The position numbers and the translations under genes were made by a program. A stretch of DNA of 64,000 bases, taken from positions 62,001-126,000 of the forward strand of contig NZ_JAEMGS010000007.1 of assembly GCF_017309075.1 (NCBI RefSeq), in the 5' to 3' direction. The stretch is from Motiliproteus sp. SC1-56. GTDB lineage: Bacteria > Pseudomonadota > Gammaproteobacteria > Pseudomonadales > Balneatricaceae. Under the pieces are notes generated by a model, which was not told where the DNA came from, did not search any database, and was given only the letters and a program-made list of their open reading frames with translations. Shown here piece after piece: positions 18,195 to 29,529 of this stretch; the stretch's first letter is position 1, and the number at the start of each line of letters is the position of its first letter.

Positions 18195-19039
18195 CAGCGG
18201 GCTTGGTAGAGGTTAAGCTGCACGTCTACCCCAATCGTGAGCTGTTGGCAGTTGGCAAGATTTTGGCGTGCATGGGCGCTGGCCCTCCACTGGTGTGGTG
18301 TCATGGCCAGCAGCTGAAGGATGGCTTCGCTGTGTTCAAGGGTAAAGTCGAACTGAACCTGTTCCTGCTCAACAGGGGAGAAATGTCGCTCCAGCTGTGG
18401 TGTGGGGTTGAAGGCGTTGCGTCGCACCTCCGGGTAGATCGCTTCGCGCAGCGTCAGCAGGTGGTCGGGGCCGGTGGTGGCGACCAGTAGGAGGCCGCCG
18501 GGTTTCAGTACCCGGTGCAGGGCGGCGGATTCCAGGGGGGCGAAGAGGCAGAGGGCGCCATCAAGCCCGTGCTCTGCCAGGGGAGGAGACTTGCTGCTGG
18601 CGACGATCCAGGTGATCGCTGGGTTGCGCTTTGCTGCCTGGCGCACGGCAGCCTTGGAGATGTCCAGGCCGATCAGGTCGCTGCCCGGCGCGTTGTCGTT
18701 AAGGGTGTGCTGCAGGCGGTCGGTGTAGTAACCCTCGCCGCAGCCGCAATCGAGTAACCTTAGAGGCTTCGGTGCGGGGTTGAGCGATTCCAGCAGCAGT
18801 CGGTTGATATGATCGGACAGGGGGGCGTAGTGGCCCTGTTCCAGAAAACTGTGGCGCGCCCGGACCATGTCCGGGTCGTCCCCCGGGGTTCGGCTGCGTT
18901 TGTTTTGCACCGGCAGCAGGTGAAAATACCCCTGCCGTGCCCGATCAAAGCCGTGACCTTGCGGGCAGCGCAGGCTGTGGGCTTCTGCCGCCAGCGTTTG
19001 TTGGCAAAGCGGGCAGCGTAGCAGTGGAGAGGGTGTCAT
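18194..19039 (-). CDS. rlmA: 23S rRNA (guanine-745-N1)-methyltransferase
   Basis: RlmA methylates N1 of G745 in helix 35 of 23S rRNA. The 281-residue protein has the N-terminal zinc site C9-x2-C12...C25-x3-H29 (CPLC...CPQGH), the conserved FDRARQGYFHLLP, and a SAM-dependent core with LLDCGCGEGYYTDRL. The start MTPSPLLRCPLC is 2 nt after the dapE stop. Confidence 0.93.
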   Translation of the reverse strand: MTPSPLLRCPLCQQTLAAEAHSLRCPQGHGFDRARQGYFHLLPVQNKRSRTPGDDPDMVRARHSFLEQGHYAPLSDHINRLLLESLNPAPKPLRLLDCGCGEGYYTDRLQHTLNDNAPGSDLIGLDISKAAVRQAAKRNPAITWIVASSKSPPLAEHGLDGALCLFAPLESAALHRVLKPGGLLLVATTGPDHLLTLREAIYPEVRRNAFNPTPQLERHFSPVEQEQVQFDFTLEHSEAILQLLAMTPHQWRASAHARQNLANCQQLTIGVDVQLNLYQAR

Positions 19040-19040
19040 C

Positions 19041-20180
<1,140 letters not shown>

Positions 20181-20256
20181 CTAGGGCTGCTTTGCTATGA
20201 ATGAGGGGCGATTATAGCGGCAATCGCCCTTGCTTCGCAGCTCGCCGGCGTCGACC

Positions 20257-20424
20257 TCAGTCGGGCGGAGAGTGCTGCAGGGCGGGGTGCACCTCTTCGT
20301 CCTTCTGGGCTTCAAGGATCAGCTCCACCAGCTCCTCGATTTGCTGGTCATCCTTTTCGGTTAAAGAAAGCCGGGACAGCAGCCGGCAGCTTTCCCGAAG
20401 GTTGAGGCGATTACCGTGGTTCAT
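20257..20424 (-). CDS. Small acidic ORF (55 residues)
   Basis: A short frame with AGGAG about 10 nt before its ATG encodes 55 residues beginning MNHGNRLNLRESCRLL, with a charged helical stretch (TEKDDQQIEELVELILEAQ). Composition and ribosome-binding site suggest a real small protein, but I recognise no family. It lies 79 nt upstream of dapE in the same direction and could be its first gene. Confidence 0.5.
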   Translation of the reverse strand: MNHGNRLNLRESCRLLSRLSLTEKDDQQIEELVELILEAQKDEEVHPALQHSPPD

Positions 20425-20636
20425 TGCCGATGACGCTCCTGTGCTCTTTCTGTTTGATGGGAACGCCCCTTGTCAGGGAGCGGGGAGTCCGTACTGAGCG
20501 TCGAGGTTAAGGGGCGGTGGCTGTCCCGTGCATTGCGACAGATCAAGATCCGTGAAATGGGTGGGCGGGCCGGGAGGCAAGCCGGTGTTTTATTGATCTC
20601 GGTCTCTGTTTGGCGCCGTACCTTGGTGCTGCCGGC

Positions 20637-20939
20637 TTATCGCAGCAGGTTGGAGAGGCGGGGGTCGGGCTCTTCGGCGGCGCGGTAGATCAGGGCGATG
20701 TTGCCGATCTCCTGAACCAGCTCGGCCTGAACTTGCTCGCAAAGCTCCCGGGTCAGGGCCTTTTTGACCGTGCGATCGCCGACGCTGAACTTGACCTTGA
20801 TCAGTTCGTGGTCTTCAAGGGCCCGGTCTACCTCAAGCTGGACACCTTCGGAGAGGCCGTTGCCGGCGACTGTGACGATGGGGTTGAGGCTGTGACCGAT
20901 GGTGCGGTACTGCTTTTTTTGCGTGGCTGTTAAGCTCAT
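20637..20939 (-). CDS. yhbY: YhbY-type CRM-domain RNA-binding protein
   Basis: This 100-residue protein is a single CRM domain with the GxxG-type loop TVAGNGLSEGV and the helix LIKVKF. YhbY-type proteins bind pre-50S particles and 23S rRNA. It is divergent from rlmE, a conserved arrangement in gammaproteobacteria that places two 50S-maturation genes head to head. Confidence 0.93.
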   Translation of the reverse strand: MSLTATQKKQYRTIGHSLNPIVTVAGNGLSEGVQLEVDRALEDHELIKVKFSVGDRTVKKALTRELCEQVQAELVQEIGNIALIYRAAEEPDPRLSNLLR

Positions 20940-21073
20940 AATAAAATAATCGACCTTTTTAATCAGGGCCGCGCACGGTTTGAGGGAGGTGCGCCCTGTG
21001 TTTATAAAGACCGCATTTTACCCCAGCTTCGGCAGCCAGAGTAGCCGAACCAACGCAAGGCAGGACTTTCCCC

Positions 21074-21694
21074 GTGGCGCGATCAAAAAGCAGTGGCCAG
21101 TGGCTCAAGGAACATTTCGATGACCACTATGTCCAACGGGCGAAAGAGCAGGGCTATCGATCCCGTGCCAGCTTCAAGCTCATTGAGCTCGATGCTAAGG
21201 ATAAGCTTTTTCACTCGGGGATGACGGTTGTTGACCTGGGGGCTGCCCCGGGCGGCTGGTCGCAGGTGGCTGCCGAGCGAGTGGGTGAGTCCGGAAGGGT
21301 GATCGCATCGGATATTCTGCCGATGGATTCCCTGGCGGGGGTGAGCTTTATTCAGGGAGACTTTACCGAGAATTCGGTCTACGAGTCGATCCTGACGGCC
21401 ATCGACGGCCGGCCGGTTGACCTTGTAATTTCCGACATGGCCCCCAACATGAGTGGGATGGCGGCTATCGATCAGCCGCGGGCCATGTACTTGGTGGAGC
21501 TCGCCCTGGATCTGGCCCGGCAAGTGCTGCGGCCCCAGGGCGTGTTCCTGGCAAAGGTGTTCCAGGGAGAGGGGTTTGAGCCTCTGCTAGCGGAAATGCG
21601 CCAGAGTTTTGCAAAAGTTCAGTCGCGAAAGCCGGATTCCTCCCGTGGCCGGTCGCGAGAAATTTACCAGCTGTGCCGAGGCTTTAAGGGTTAG
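21074..21694 (+). CDS. rlmE: 23S rRNA (uridine-2552-2'-O)-methyltransferase
   Basis: RlmE (FtsJ, RrmJ) methylates U2552 in the ribosomal A-loop, a late step in 50S assembly. The 206-residue protein starts with GTG ([14 protein letters not shown]) and has [19 protein letters not shown], the SAM motif [24 protein letters not shown] and the catalytic Lys context [11 protein letters not shown]. ftsH follows after 62 nt, the standard heat-shock pair. Confidence 0.96.
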   Translation: MARSKSSGQWLKEHFDDHYVQRAKEQGYRSRASFKLIELDAKDKLFHSGMTVVDLGAAPGGWSQVAAERVGESGRVIASDILPMDSLAGVSFIQGDFTENSVYESILTAIDGRPVDLVISDMAPNMSGMAAIDQPRAMYLVELALDLARQVLRPQGVFLAKVFQGEGFEPLLAEMRQSFAKVQSRKPDSSRGRSREIYQLCRGFKG

Positions 21695-21756
21695 GGCGCA
21701 GGCGGGGGACTGGGGGCGGTACGACCGCCGACGATGAGGTAGCAGAGGATTATCCT

Positions 21757-23721
21757 TTGAACGATATGGCAAAGAACCTGGTGCTGTGGCTGATTATCGC
21801 CGCGGTGCTGTTGACGGTCTTCAATAACTTTAACACTGAGACCGCTTCCAACAAGCTAAGTTACTCGCAGTTCATTGAGAAAGTACGCGATGACCAAGTC
21901 ACCCGCGTGCTGGTGGATGGCTTTACCATCAAGGGTGAGCTGCAGGGGGGCGAGCGTTTCGAAACGGTGCGCCCGGCGCTGCAGGATCCGAAGCTGGTGG
22001 ATGATCTCTATAACCACGGCGTGGTGATCGAGGGCAAGCAGCCGGAGCAGCAGAGCATCTGGACTCAGCTGCTGGTGGCCAGCTTCCCGATCCTGGTGAT
22101 CATTGCCGTGTTCATGTTCTTCATGCGCCAGATGCAGGGCGGGGGCAGCGGCAAGGGGCCCATGTCCTTTGGCAAGAGCAAGGCGCGGCTGCTGAGCGAA
22201 GACCAGATCAAGACCACTTTTGCCGACGTGGCCGGGGTCGAGGAGGCCAAGGAAGAGGTTCAGGAGCTGGTCGAGTTCCTCAAGGACCCTGGTAAGTTCC
22301 ACCGTCTGGGTGGGCACATACCCAAGGGTGTGCTGATGTCCGGCTCGCCGGGTACCGGTAAGACCCTGCTGGCAAAGGCCATTGCGGGCGAGGCCAAGGT
22401 CCCCTTCTTCAGTATTTCCGGCTCCGATTTCGTGGAGATGTTCGTGGGTGTGGGCGCCTCGCGGGTGCGCGACATGTTCGAGCAGGCGAAAAAGCAGGCA
22501 CCGTGTATCATTTTTATCGACGAGATCGACGCCGTGGGTCGGCACCGGGGTGCCGGCATGGGGGGCGGTAACGACGAGCGCGAGCAGACCCTCAACCAGC
22601 TGCTGGTGGAGATGGACGGTTTTGAAGGCACCGAAGGCATTATCGTGATCGCCGCCACCAACCGTCCCGACGTGCTGGACAAGGCGCTGTTGCGCCCCGG
22701 GCGTTTCGACCGCCAGGTGGTGGTGGGCTTGCCCGACATTCGCGGCCGCGAGCAGATCGTCAAAGTCCATATGCGCAAGGTGCCGCTGGCCGATGACGTC
22801 AAGCCCGACGTCATCGCTCGGGGGACGCCCGGCTTCTCGGGGGCGGACCTGGCCAACCTGGTGAACGAGGCGGCGCTGTTCGCGGCCCGGGCCAACAAGC
22901 GCACGGTGGGCATGGAGGAGTTCGAGAAGGCCAAGGACAAGGTGATGATGGGGGCCGAGCGCCGCTCCATGGTCATGTCCCACGCCGAGCGGCTGAACAC
23001 CGCGTATCACGAATCGGGGCACACCATTGTCGGGCGCCTGGTGCCCGAGCACGACCCGGTCTACAAGGTGTCGATCATTCCCCGCGGGCGGGCGCTCGGG
23101 GTGACCATGTTCCTGCCGGAAGAGGACCGCTACAGCCACAGCAAGCAGGCGATCCTGAGCCAGATCTGCAGCCTTTACGGTGGCCGTATCGCGGAGGAAA
23201 TGACTCTGGGCGAGTCCGGGGTGACCACAGGGGCCGCCAATGATATTCAGCGTGCGACCCAGCTGGCGCGCAACATGGTGACCAAGTGGGGGTTGTCCGA
23301 GAAGCTCGGGCCGCTGCTCTATGATGATGAAGACGGCGATCCTTTCGGGCGCATGCCAGGCGCGCCGGCCAAGGGGGTTTCCGGAGAGACCGCGCGGCTC
23401 ATCGACGAAGAGGTCCGCCGCACCATCGACGAATGTTACGCCAAGGCCGAGCAGCTACTGCAGGACAACCGGGACATCCTGGAGGCGATGACCGAGGCGC
23501 TGATGAAGTACGAGACCCTGGGATCCGACCAGATCGACGACCTGATGGCGCGCCGTGAAGTGCGCGCCCCCGAAGGCTGGAGCGATGACCCCGAGGGCGG
23601 CAGCAAGGTGGGCGAGGAGCCCGCTGAGGCGGCAGGAGAGGGTTCCATGGAGGAAGGCGGGCAGGATGACGGCGATGTCGATGTGCCAAATGCCGACCCG
23701 TCGGACCGCCCTCTCCATTAG
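21757..23721 (+). CDS. ftsH: ATP-dependent zinc metalloprotease FtsH
   Basis: FtsH is a membrane-anchored hexameric AAA protease that degrades LpxC, sigma-32 and misassembled membrane proteins. The 654-residue protein has two membrane segments (about 7-25 and 105-125), Walker A GSPGTGKT, Walker B IIFIDEID, the SRH, and the zinc site HESGH. TTG at 21757 has AGAGGA at 7 nt spacing; the alternative ATG at 21766 would be 16 nt away, so TTG is preferred. The C-terminus is a long acidic Gly/Glu/Asp tail. Confidence 0.96.
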   Translation: MNDMAKNLVLWLIIAAVLLTVFNNFNTETASNKLSYSQFIEKVRDDQVTRVLVDGFTIKGELQGGERFETVRPALQDPKLVDDLYNHGVVIEGKQPEQQSIWTQLLVASFPILVIIAVFMFFMRQMQGGGSGKGPMSFGKSKARLLSEDQIKTTFADVAGVEEAKEEVQELVEFLKDPGKFHRLGGHIPKGVLMSGSPGTGKTLLAKAIAGEAKVPFFSISGSDFVEMFVGVGASRVRDMFEQAKKQAPCIIFIDEIDAVGRHRGAGMGGGNDEREQTLNQLLVEMDGFEGTEGIIVIAATNRPDVLDKALLRPGRFDRQVVVGLPDIRGREQIVKVHMRKVPLADDVKPDVIARGTPGFSGADLANLVNEAALFAARANKRTVGMEEFEKAKDKVMMGAERRSMVMSHAERLNTAYHESGHTIVGRLVPEHDPVYKVSIIPRGRALGVTMFLPEEDRYSHSKQAILSQICSLYGGRIAEEMTLGESGVTTGAANDIQRATQLARNMVTKWGLSEKLGPLLYDDEDGDPFGRMPGAPAKGVSGETARLIDEEVRRTIDECYAKAEQLLQDNRDILEAMTEALMKYETLGSDQIDDLMARREVRAPEGWSDDPEGGSKVGEEPAEAAGEGSMEEGGQDDGDVDVPNADPSDRPLH

Positions 23722-23739
23722 CGGATAGATTAAATACCG

Positions 23740-23772
23740 AAAGGCCAGTTGCTTTTGGCAACTGGCCTTTTT
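23740..23772 (+). terminator. Intrinsic terminator after ftsH
   Basis: A 13-bp perfect inverted repeat (23740-23752 and 23758-23770) with a 5-nt loop ends in five Ts. It separates rlmE-ftsH from folP. Confidence 0.92.
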
Positions 23773-23794
23773 CTATGCAGGCAGAGGTAAAACG

Positions 23795-24673
23795 GTGGAG
23801 CAGCAGAGTACGGTAATGCGGTGTGGCGACCGGCGCTTGAGCCGCAGGGTGCCCCACGTGATGGGTATTCTCAACGTGACGCCTGACTCGTTTTCTGATG
23901 GCGGGCAGCTGTTTGATGGCCGGCGGCTGGACGCTCCGCGTCTGCTGGAGCGGGCGCGGGCGATGGTGGAGGCGGGGGCGTCGCTGCTTGATATTGGCGG
24001 AGAGTCCACCCGTCCGGGTGCCGCGCCGGTCTCTGTGCAGCAGGAGCTGGATCGGGTGATTCCGGCAGTCGAGCTGATTGCCGGCGAGCTGGATGTGGTG
24101 GTGTCGGTGGATACCAGCACGCCTGAGGTGATGCGGGAAGCGGCCGTCGCCGGCTGTGGTATGCTCAATGACGTCCGGGCTTTGGAGCGCGAGGGTGCTC
24201 TGGAGGCGGCCGCCGCCAGCGGTCTGCCGGTCTGTCTGATGCATATGAAGGGTGAGCCGGGCACCATGCAGCAACAGCCTGAGTACGCCGATGCGGCTGC
24301 CGAGGTGATCGCCTACCTGCAGGGGCGCATCGATCAGTGCCGGCGGGCTGGAATCGGGCAGGAGCAGTTGCTGATCGACCCCGGATTCGGCTTTGGCAAG
24401 CGGCTGGAGCATAATCTGCAACTGCTTAACCGTCTGGAGCAGTTTCAGAAGCTGGGGGTTGCGTTGCTGGTTGGAACCTCCCGCAAATCAATGATAACCG
24501 GTGTGCTGGGCCCGCGCCCGGTGCAGGAGCGGCTCTACGGCAGCCTGGCCACAGTGGCCATTGCGCTGTCCAAGGGGGCCTGGATTGTGCGTGTGCACGA
24601 CGTTGCGGCGACCCAGGATGTGGTCCGGATGTGTCGCGCAGTCTTCAGCGAGGGAGAAGAGGGCAGTGAGTAG
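23795..24673 (+). CDS. folP: Dihydropteroate synthase
   Basis: It condenses p-aminobenzoate with the pterin pyrophosphate to form dihydropteroate; it is the sulfonamide target. The 292-residue protein has [16 protein letters not shown] and [21 protein letters not shown], and the C-terminal GTSRKSMI and RVHDVA motifs. It appears to start with GTG just after the ftsH terminator. It overlaps glmM by 8 nt, the usual folP-glmM coupling. Confidence 0.96.
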   Translation: MEQQSTVMRCGDRRLSRRVPHVMGILNVTPDSFSDGGQLFDGRRLDAPRLLERARAMVEAGASLLDIGGESTRPGAAPVSVQQELDRVIPAVELIAGELDVVVSVDTSTPEVMREAAVAGCGMLNDVRALEREGALEAAAASGLPVCLMHMKGEPGTMQQQPEYADAAAEVIAYLQGRIDQCRRAGIGQEQLLIDPGFGFGKRLEHNLQLLNRLEQFQKLGVALLVGTSRKSMITGVLGPRPVQERLYGSLATVAIALSKGAWIVRVHDVAATQDVVRMCRAVFSEGEEGSE

Positions 24674-26003
24674 AAGGTATTTCGGAACTGACGGTATTCG
24701 CGGTCAGGTTGGGCGGTTCCCCATTACCCCTGATTTTGTGCTCAAGCTGGGCTGGGCGGCGGGGCGGGTATTTGCGCGCCAGGGGCGCAGCAAAATCCTG
24801 ATTGGCAAGGATACCCGGATTTCCGGTTACATGTTTGAGTCCTCCCTGGAGGCGGGGCTGGCGGCGGCCGGCGTCGACTCGCTGCTGCTCGGTCCCATGC
24901 CGACCCCGGCGATTGCCTACCTGACCCGCACCTTCCGTGCGGATGCTGGAATTGTGATCAGCGCCTCCCATAACGCCTTCCAGGACAATGGGATCAAGTT
25001 CTTCTCCGCCAACGGCACCAAGCTGGCCGATGAGATTGAGGACGCTATCGAGGCGCAGATGGACCTGGCGATGACGACCGTGGATTCCGCGGCCCTGGGC
25101 AAGGCGCGTCGGGTGGACGACGCGGCGGGCCGTTATATCGAGTTCTGCAAGGGAACCGTGTCCCGGGATATGACCCTCAAGGGGCTCAAGATTGTCGTCG
25201 ACAGTGCCCACGGGGCTTGCTATCACATCGCCCCCAAGGTCTTTGCCGAGCTCGGGGCCGAGGTGCTTGAAGTGGGCTCCGCCCCCGATGGTCTCAACAT
25301 CAATAGCGGTTGCGGCTCCACCTCGCCGGCCATGCTGCAGAAAATCGTGGTCGCCGAGGAGGCGGATCTCGGCATCGCCTTTGACGGTGACGGCGACCGG
25401 GTGATCATGGTGGATCACCGGGGTGAGGTGGTGGACGGTGACGAGCTGTTGTTGATCGTCGCCCTGGAGCGCAAGCGTGAAGGGCAACTGGAAGGCGGCC
25501 TGGTGGGTACCCAGATGAGCAACTTCGGCATGGAGTTGGCCCTTGCTGAGCACGGAGTGCCTTTTGTGCGTGCGCGAGTGGGTGACCGCTACGTAATGGA
25601 AGAGCTGATCAAGAACGGTTGGGACCTGGGAGGCGAGTCTTCAGGGCATATTATCTGTCGTCAGCTCACGACCACCGGGGACGGTATTGTCGCCGCGTTG
25701 CAGGTGCTGCGCGCCGTGGTGCTGCAGGAGCGTAGCCTCGCCGAGCTGAAAGGGCAGATGGCTAAAATGCCCCAGCACATGGTCAACGTGCGATTGAAGG
25801 AGAAAGGGGATCCTACCCGGTTGCCGAAGATTCAGGAGGCGGTCCGCGCCGTCGAAGCGCACCTGGGCGGCAAGGGGCGGGTGCTGCTCAGGCCGTCGGG
25901 CACCGAGCCGGTGGTCCGGGTGATGGTCGAAGGGGAGGAGATCGAGATCGTCGAGAGCCTCACCGAGGAGTTGGCCGAAGCGGTACGCAAGGCTATTGGT
26001 TAA
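24666..26003 (+). CDS. glmM: Phosphoglucosamine mutase
   Basis: GlmM converts glucosamine-6-phosphate to glucosamine-1-phosphate for UDP-GlcNAc synthesis. The 445-residue protein starts at GTG ([15 protein letters not shown]), inside the end of folP. The active-site Ser lies in [16 protein letters not shown], the Mg loop is FDGDGDRVI, and the C-terminal phosphate loop is [11 protein letters not shown]. The frame is open further upstream inside folP, but that part is only folP read out of frame. Confidence 0.95.
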   Translation: MSRRYFGTDGIRGQVGRFPITPDFVLKLGWAAGRVFARQGRSKILIGKDTRISGYMFESSLEAGLAAAGVDSLLLGPMPTPAIAYLTRTFRADAGIVISASHNAFQDNGIKFFSANGTKLADEIEDAIEAQMDLAMTTVDSAALGKARRVDDAAGRYIEFCKGTVSRDMTLKGLKIVVDSAHGACYHIAPKVFAELGAEVLEVGSAPDGLNINSGCGSTSPAMLQKIVVAEEADLGIAFDGDGDRVIMVDHRGEVVDGDELLLIVALERKREGQLEGGLVGTQMSNFGMELALAEHGVPFVRARVGDRYVMEELIKNGWDLGGESSGHIICRQLTTTGDGIVAALQVLRAVVLQERSLAELKGQMAKMPQHMVNVRLKEKGDPTRLPKIQEAVRAVEAHLGGKGRVLLRPSGTEPVVRVMVEGEEIEIVESLTEELAEAVRKAIG

Positions 26004-26030
26004 ATATTTTAAATGAAGGGCTGGGGTCGC

Positions 26031-26059
26031 TTGTAAGTTGTTCACAACTTGTTTAGTAT
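26031..26059 (+). promoter_or_regulatory. Candidate tpiA-secG promoter with spacer palindrome
   Basis: TTGTAA (26031-26036) and TAGTAT (26054-26059) are spaced 17 bp. The spacer holds a palindrome AAGTTGT-TC-ACAACTT (26035-26050), which would be an ideal repressor site. ATG of tpiA is 31 nt downstream of the -10. Confidence 0.45.
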
Positions 26060-26089
26060 TCCGACCCGCTTGAGAGACGGGGAAACATC

Positions 26090-26842
26090 ATGCGTCGACC
26101 GCTAGTCGCTGGCAACTGGAAGATGAACGGCTCCCGCGAGAGCATCCAGGCTCTGGTGGCAGGCCTTGAGCAGGCGCTCAGTGATGTCGAGGCGCAGGTG
26201 GTTGTCTGTCCGCCGGCTGTCTACCTGGATCAGGTGGCTGCCGGGTTGAAGAGCAGTCGGATCGCGCTTGGTGCCCAGACGCTCAGTGAGTACGACGCCG
26301 GCGCCTATACCGGTGAGGTCTCGGCCTCCATGTTGGGTGATTTCGGGTGTCGTTATGTGCTCGTTGGGCACTCGGAGCGCAGGGCGCTTTTTAGTGAGAG
26401 CGACGCCCAGGTGGCGGCCAAGTTTGCAGCGGCGAAGGCGGCTGGCTTGGTGCCGGTGCTCTGTGTTGGCGAGTCGTTGGATGAGCGTGAGGCGGGTCAG
26501 ACGCTGGCAGTTATCGGTGCTCAGGTTGGTGCCGTCCAAGAGGTGCTGGGTGTCGATGCCTTCGTGAATGCGGTCATCGCTTACGAGCCGGTCTGGGCGA
26601 TCGGTACAGGGATGACGGCCACGCCGGAGCAGGCTCAGCAGGTGCATGCGGCGATTCGGGCGCAGGTGGCTGAGAAAAACACGGCGGCGGCAGAGCAATT
26701 GCCGCTTCTGTACGGCGGCAGCGTGAATGCCGCAAACGCCAGCGCGCTCTTCGCGATGGCGGATATCGACGGCGGCCTGGTGGGCGGTGCGTCGCTCAAG
26801 GTTGATGAATTTACAGCAATTTGCCGGGCGGCTCAGGGCTAA
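26090..26842 (+). CDS. tpiA: Triosephosphate isomerase
   Basis: It interconverts dihydroxyacetone phosphate and glyceraldehyde-3-phosphate. The 250-residue protein has LVAGNWKMNGS (Lys), the catalytic His in LVGHSERRALF and catalytic Glu in AYEPVWAIGTGMTA, and the phosphate loop YGGSVNAANA. The tpiA-secG-tRNA-Leu order is standard for gammaproteobacteria. Confidence 0.97.
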   Translation: MRRPLVAGNWKMNGSRESIQALVAGLEQALSDVEAQVVVCPPAVYLDQVAAGLKSSRIALGAQTLSEYDAGAYTGEVSASMLGDFGCRYVLVGHSERRALFSESDAQVAAKFAAAKAAGLVPVLCVGESLDEREAGQTLAVIGAQVGAVQEVLGVDAFVNAVIAYEPVWAIGTGMTATPEQAQQVHAAIRAQVAEKNTAAAEQLPLLYGGSVNAANASALFAMADIDGGLVGGASLKVDEFTAICRAAQG

Positions 26843-26863
26843 GCGGCAAGGGCGGAACAGAAC

Positions 26864-27232
26864 ATGGAAACATTGGTACTGATTGCACATGTGTTGCTCG
26901 CTGTCGCGCTGATTGCGCTGGTGTTGTTGCAGCAGGGTAAGGGTGCAGAGGCCGGCGCAGCGTTCGGGGCTGGCGCCTCTCAGACCATGTTTGGCAGTCA
27001 GGGGTCTGGAAGTTTTCTGACCCGAGTGACAGCGATTATTGCAACTGGTATATTCCTCACCAGTTTTGGTTTGGCGGTTTTTGCCAAGCAGAAAGCGGAG
27101 GCTATCGGTGATCAGGGAATCCCTGCGCCGGCCGCTGTAGAAGTTCAGCAAGCGCCGGGTGCGGATGAAGCGCCGGTGCTTGAAGAAGCGCCCAAGGCAC
27201 CGGTTGACGCCGATGTGCCCGCGGCGGAATAA
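26864..27232 (+). CDS. secG: Protein translocase subunit SecG
   Basis: SecG is the small auxiliary subunit of the SecYEG channel. The 122-residue protein has two membrane segments (about 3-20 and 53-73), the conserved loop LLQQGKGAEAGAAFGAGASQTMFGS between them, and a Pro/Ala/Glu-rich cytoplasmic tail. tRNA-Leu begins 10 nt after its stop, so mRNA and tRNA are probably cotranscribed. Confidence 0.95.
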   Translation: METLVLIAHVLLAVALIALVLLQQGKGAEAGAAFGAGASQTMFGSQGSGSFLTRVTAIIATGIFLTSFGLAVFAKQKAEAIGDQGIPAPAAVEVQQAPGADEAPVLEEAPKAPVDADVPAAE

Positions 27233-27242
27233 GCACGAATTT

Positions 27243-27328
27243 GCCGACGTGGTGGAATTGGTAGACACGCTATCTTGAGGGGGTAGTAGCTTCTAGCTGT
27301 GCCGGTTCAAGTCCGGCCGTCGGCACCA
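27243..27328 (+). tRNA. tRNA-Leu (anticodon GAG)
   Basis: An 86-nt class II tRNA with acceptor GCCGACG pairing CGTCGGC, D-arm GTGGTGGAATTGGTAGACAC, the anticodon loop CTTGAGG, a long variable arm, T-loop TTCAAGT and encoded CCA. It sits between secG and the rimP leader. Confidence 0.95.
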
Positions 27329-27346
27329 TTCTTCGGTTGCCCAGGC

Positions 27347-27375
27347 TTGAATAGTTTGGGGCAACAACCTATAAT
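27347..27375 (+). promoter_or_regulatory. Strong sigma-70 promoter for the rimP-nusA-infB operon
   Basis: TTGAAT (27347-27352) and a perfect TATAAT (27370-27375) are separated by 17 bp. The predicted start near 27382 gives a leader of about 150 nt before rimP, within which two terminator-like hairpins lie. Confidence 0.7.
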
Positions 27376-27423
27376 CTCGGCGCGTTTTGACTGCAGTGTT
27401 GGAGCGCAGAGGCGAGATTTTTC

Positions 27424-27450
27424 AAAAAGCCCCTTTTAAAGGGGCTTTTT
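27424..27450 (+). terminator. First terminator/attenuator hairpin in the rimP leader
   Basis: A palindromic stem with AAAAAGCCCC (27424-27433) and GGGGCTTTTT (27441-27450) ends in five Ts. It lies downstream of the TATAAT promoter, so it can attenuate rimP as well as end the secG-tRNA transcript. Confidence 0.88.
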
Positions 27451-27485
27451 GTTAGGTAACAAGTGCCTGCTGGTCAGGCGGTCAT

Positions 27486-27509
27486 AAATGGGTCTCGGAC
27501 CCATTTTTT
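27486..27509 (+). terminator. Second terminator/attenuator hairpin before rimP
   Basis: AAATGGGTC (27486-27494) pairs with GACCCATTT (27498-27506) around a TCG loop, followed by further Ts. It lies only 20 nt before the rimP start codon. Confidence 0.85.
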
Positions 27510-27529
27510 ATTTGTGGTGAGGACGCTGA

Positions 27530-27985
27530 GTGGCGAGAAAATCCGAACAGCTAGAAGCGTTGGTGGCGCCCGTCGTCAGCGGGCTTGGCTACGAACTCTG
27601 GGGGATTGATTACCTTTCCCAGGGGCGCCACACGGTACTGCGTATCTACATTGATGCCGAGGCGGGCATTGATGTGGACGATTGTGCCAATGTCAGCCGC
27701 CAGCTCAGCGGTGTGCTGGATGTTGAAGATCCGATCCAGGGCGAGTATACGCTCGAAATTTCTTCGCCGGGCATGGATCGGCCCCTCTTTACCCTCGATC
27801 ATTTTCGCCGCTACGCGGGCTACCGGGTCCAGATCCGGCTGCGCTCTCCCTTTGAGGGGCGGCGTAACTTCAGCGGCCTGCTAAAGGGGGTTGAGGAGGA
27901 CGAAGTGATCGTCGAAGTGGATGAGCATGAATACCTGTTGCCGATCGATTCCATCGATAAGGCGAATGTCGTTCCCCAGTTCTAA
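27530..27985 (+). CDS. rimP: Ribosome maturation factor RimP
   Basis: RimP assists 30S subunit maturation. The 151-residue protein starts with GTG ([23 protein letters not shown]) and has the typical [34 protein letters not shown] and [20 protein letters not shown], then a C-terminal Sm-like domain. GAGG precedes the GTG by about 8 nt. It heads the nusA-infB operon and lies behind two hairpin terminators. Confidence 0.96.
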   Translation: MARKSEQLEALVAPVVSGLGYELWGIDYLSQGRHTVLRIYIDAEAGIDVDDCANVSRQLSGVLDVEDPIQGEYTLEISSPGMDRPLFTLDHFRRYAGYRVQIRLRSPFEGRRNFSGLLKGVEEDEVIVEVDEHEYLLPIDSIDKANVVPQF

Positions 27986-28018
27986 GTGAGTAGAACGGGT
28001 TCTTAGCGAGGCAGTGGA

Positions 28019-29506
28019 ATGAACAAAGAGATTCTTCTGGTAGTAGAAGCGGTTTCCAACGAGAAAGATGTTCCCAAGGGGGTCATCTTTGAGGCGATCG
28101 AACTCGCCCTGGCGACAGCTACCAAGAAACGCTACGACGAAGAGGCCGATATCCGCGTCTCTATCGATCGTGCCACCGGCGATTACGAGACTTTTCGTCG
28201 CTGGACCGTGGTCAGCGACGATCAGCTAGCCCTGCTGGGAACCGAGCTGACGCTGGAGGAAGCCCACGAGAAGGATCCGGCTCTGCAGGCTGGGGATGTC
28301 TTTGAAGAACAGGTTGAATCCATTGGCTTTGGCCGTATCGCCGCGCAGACCGCGAAGCAGGTCATCGTCCAGAAGGTGCGTGAAGCCGAGCGGGCCAAAG
28401 TAGTCGAAGAGTACCTGGGCCGGGTCGGTGAACTGGTTTCCGGTACGGTAAAGAAGGTCACCCGTGACAACGTGATTGTTGACCTGGGTAACAATGCCGA
28501 GGCGCTCCTCGGGCGTGATCAGCTGGTGGGACGTGAAACCTACCGCATGGGCGACCGCGTTCGCGCCATCCTGCAGGACGTGCGTGCAGAAAGCCGCGGT
28601 CCGCAGCTGTTTCTGAGCCGCTCCTGTCCCGAGATGCTGGTGGAGCTTTTCAAGATCGAAGTGCCGGAAATTTCCGAGCAGGTGATCGAGATTCGTGGTG
28701 CCGCCCGGGACCCTGGCTCGCGGGCCAAGATCGCTGTCAAGACCAATGACGGCCGCATCGATCCGGTTGGCGCCTGCGTCGGGATGCGCGGCTCGCGGGT
28801 CCAGGCCGTATCCGGCGAGCTGGACAACGAGCGGGTCGACATTATCTTGTGGGACGACAACCCCGCGCAGTTGGTGATTAATGCCATGGCGCCGGCGGAA
28901 GTGGCCTCCATCATCATTGACGAGGATGCCCACTCCATGGACGTGGCGGTGTCCGAGGACAACCTGGCCATGGCGATCGGGCGGGGTGGGCAGAATGTGC
29001 GCCTGGCCAGTGAGCTGACCGGCTGGACCCTCAACGTGATGAGCGAAGAGGAAGTGGCCGCCAAGCAGGAAGAGGAAGCCGGTACCATCGCCGAAACCTT
29101 CGTTCAGCACCTGGACATCGACGAAGAATTTGCGGAGATGCTGGTCGAAGAGGGCTTCACCACGATTGAAGAGGTGGCCTACGTGCCGCTGGAAGAGATG
29201 CTCGAGATTGAGGGCCTGGACGAAGAGATCGTCACCGAACTGCGGGCCCGGGCTAAGGATGCGTTGCTGAACATCGCCATCGCCTCCGAAGAGCAGCTGG
29301 AGCAAGCCGAGCCTGCCGAAGATCTGCTGAATATGGACGGAATGGACCGCCACCTGGCCTTTGTTCTGGCCAGCCGCGGGATCACCTCTATGGAGGACCT
29401 GGCGGAGCAGTCCATCGACGATCTGATGGAGATCGACGACATGGACGAAGAGCGCGCCGGGCAGCTGATTATGACCGCTCGCGAACCCTGGTTTGCAGAG
29501 CAGTAG
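28019..29506 (+). CDS. nusA: Transcription termination/antitermination factor NusA
   Basis: NusA binds RNA polymerase and nascent RNA to modulate pausing, termination and antitermination. The 495-residue protein has the N-terminal RNAP-binding domain ([16 protein letters not shown]), an S1 domain (about 135-200), KH domains with [24 protein letters not shown] and [13 protein letters not shown], and two acidic C-terminal repeats typical of gammaproteobacteria. As in E. coli, it may feed back on the leader hairpins of its own operon; that is inference. Confidence 0.97.
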   Translation: MNKEILLVVEAVSNEKDVPKGVIFEAIELALATATKKRYDEEADIRVSIDRATGDYETFRRWTVVSDDQLALLGTELTLEEAHEKDPALQAGDVFEEQVESIGFGRIAAQTAKQVIVQKVREAERAKVVEEYLGRVGELVSGTVKKVTRDNVIVDLGNNAEALLGRDQLVGRETYRMGDRVRAILQDVRAESRGPQLFLSRSCPEMLVELFKIEVPEISEQVIEIRGAARDPGSRAKIAVKTNDGRIDPVGACVGMRGSRVQAVSGELDNERVDIILWDDNPAQLVINAMAPAEVASIIIDEDAHSMDVAVSEDNLAMAIGRGGQNVRLASELTGWTLNVMSEEEVAAKQEEEAGTIAETFVQHLDIDEEFAEMLVEEGFTTIEEVAYVPLEEMLEIEGLDEEIVTELRARAKDALLNIAIASEEQLEQAEPAEDLLNMDGMDRHLAFVLASRGITSMEDLAEQSIDDLMEIDDMDEERAGQLIMTAREPWFAEQ

Positions 29507-29529
29507 GCAGGACAACAGGAGAACCAAGA

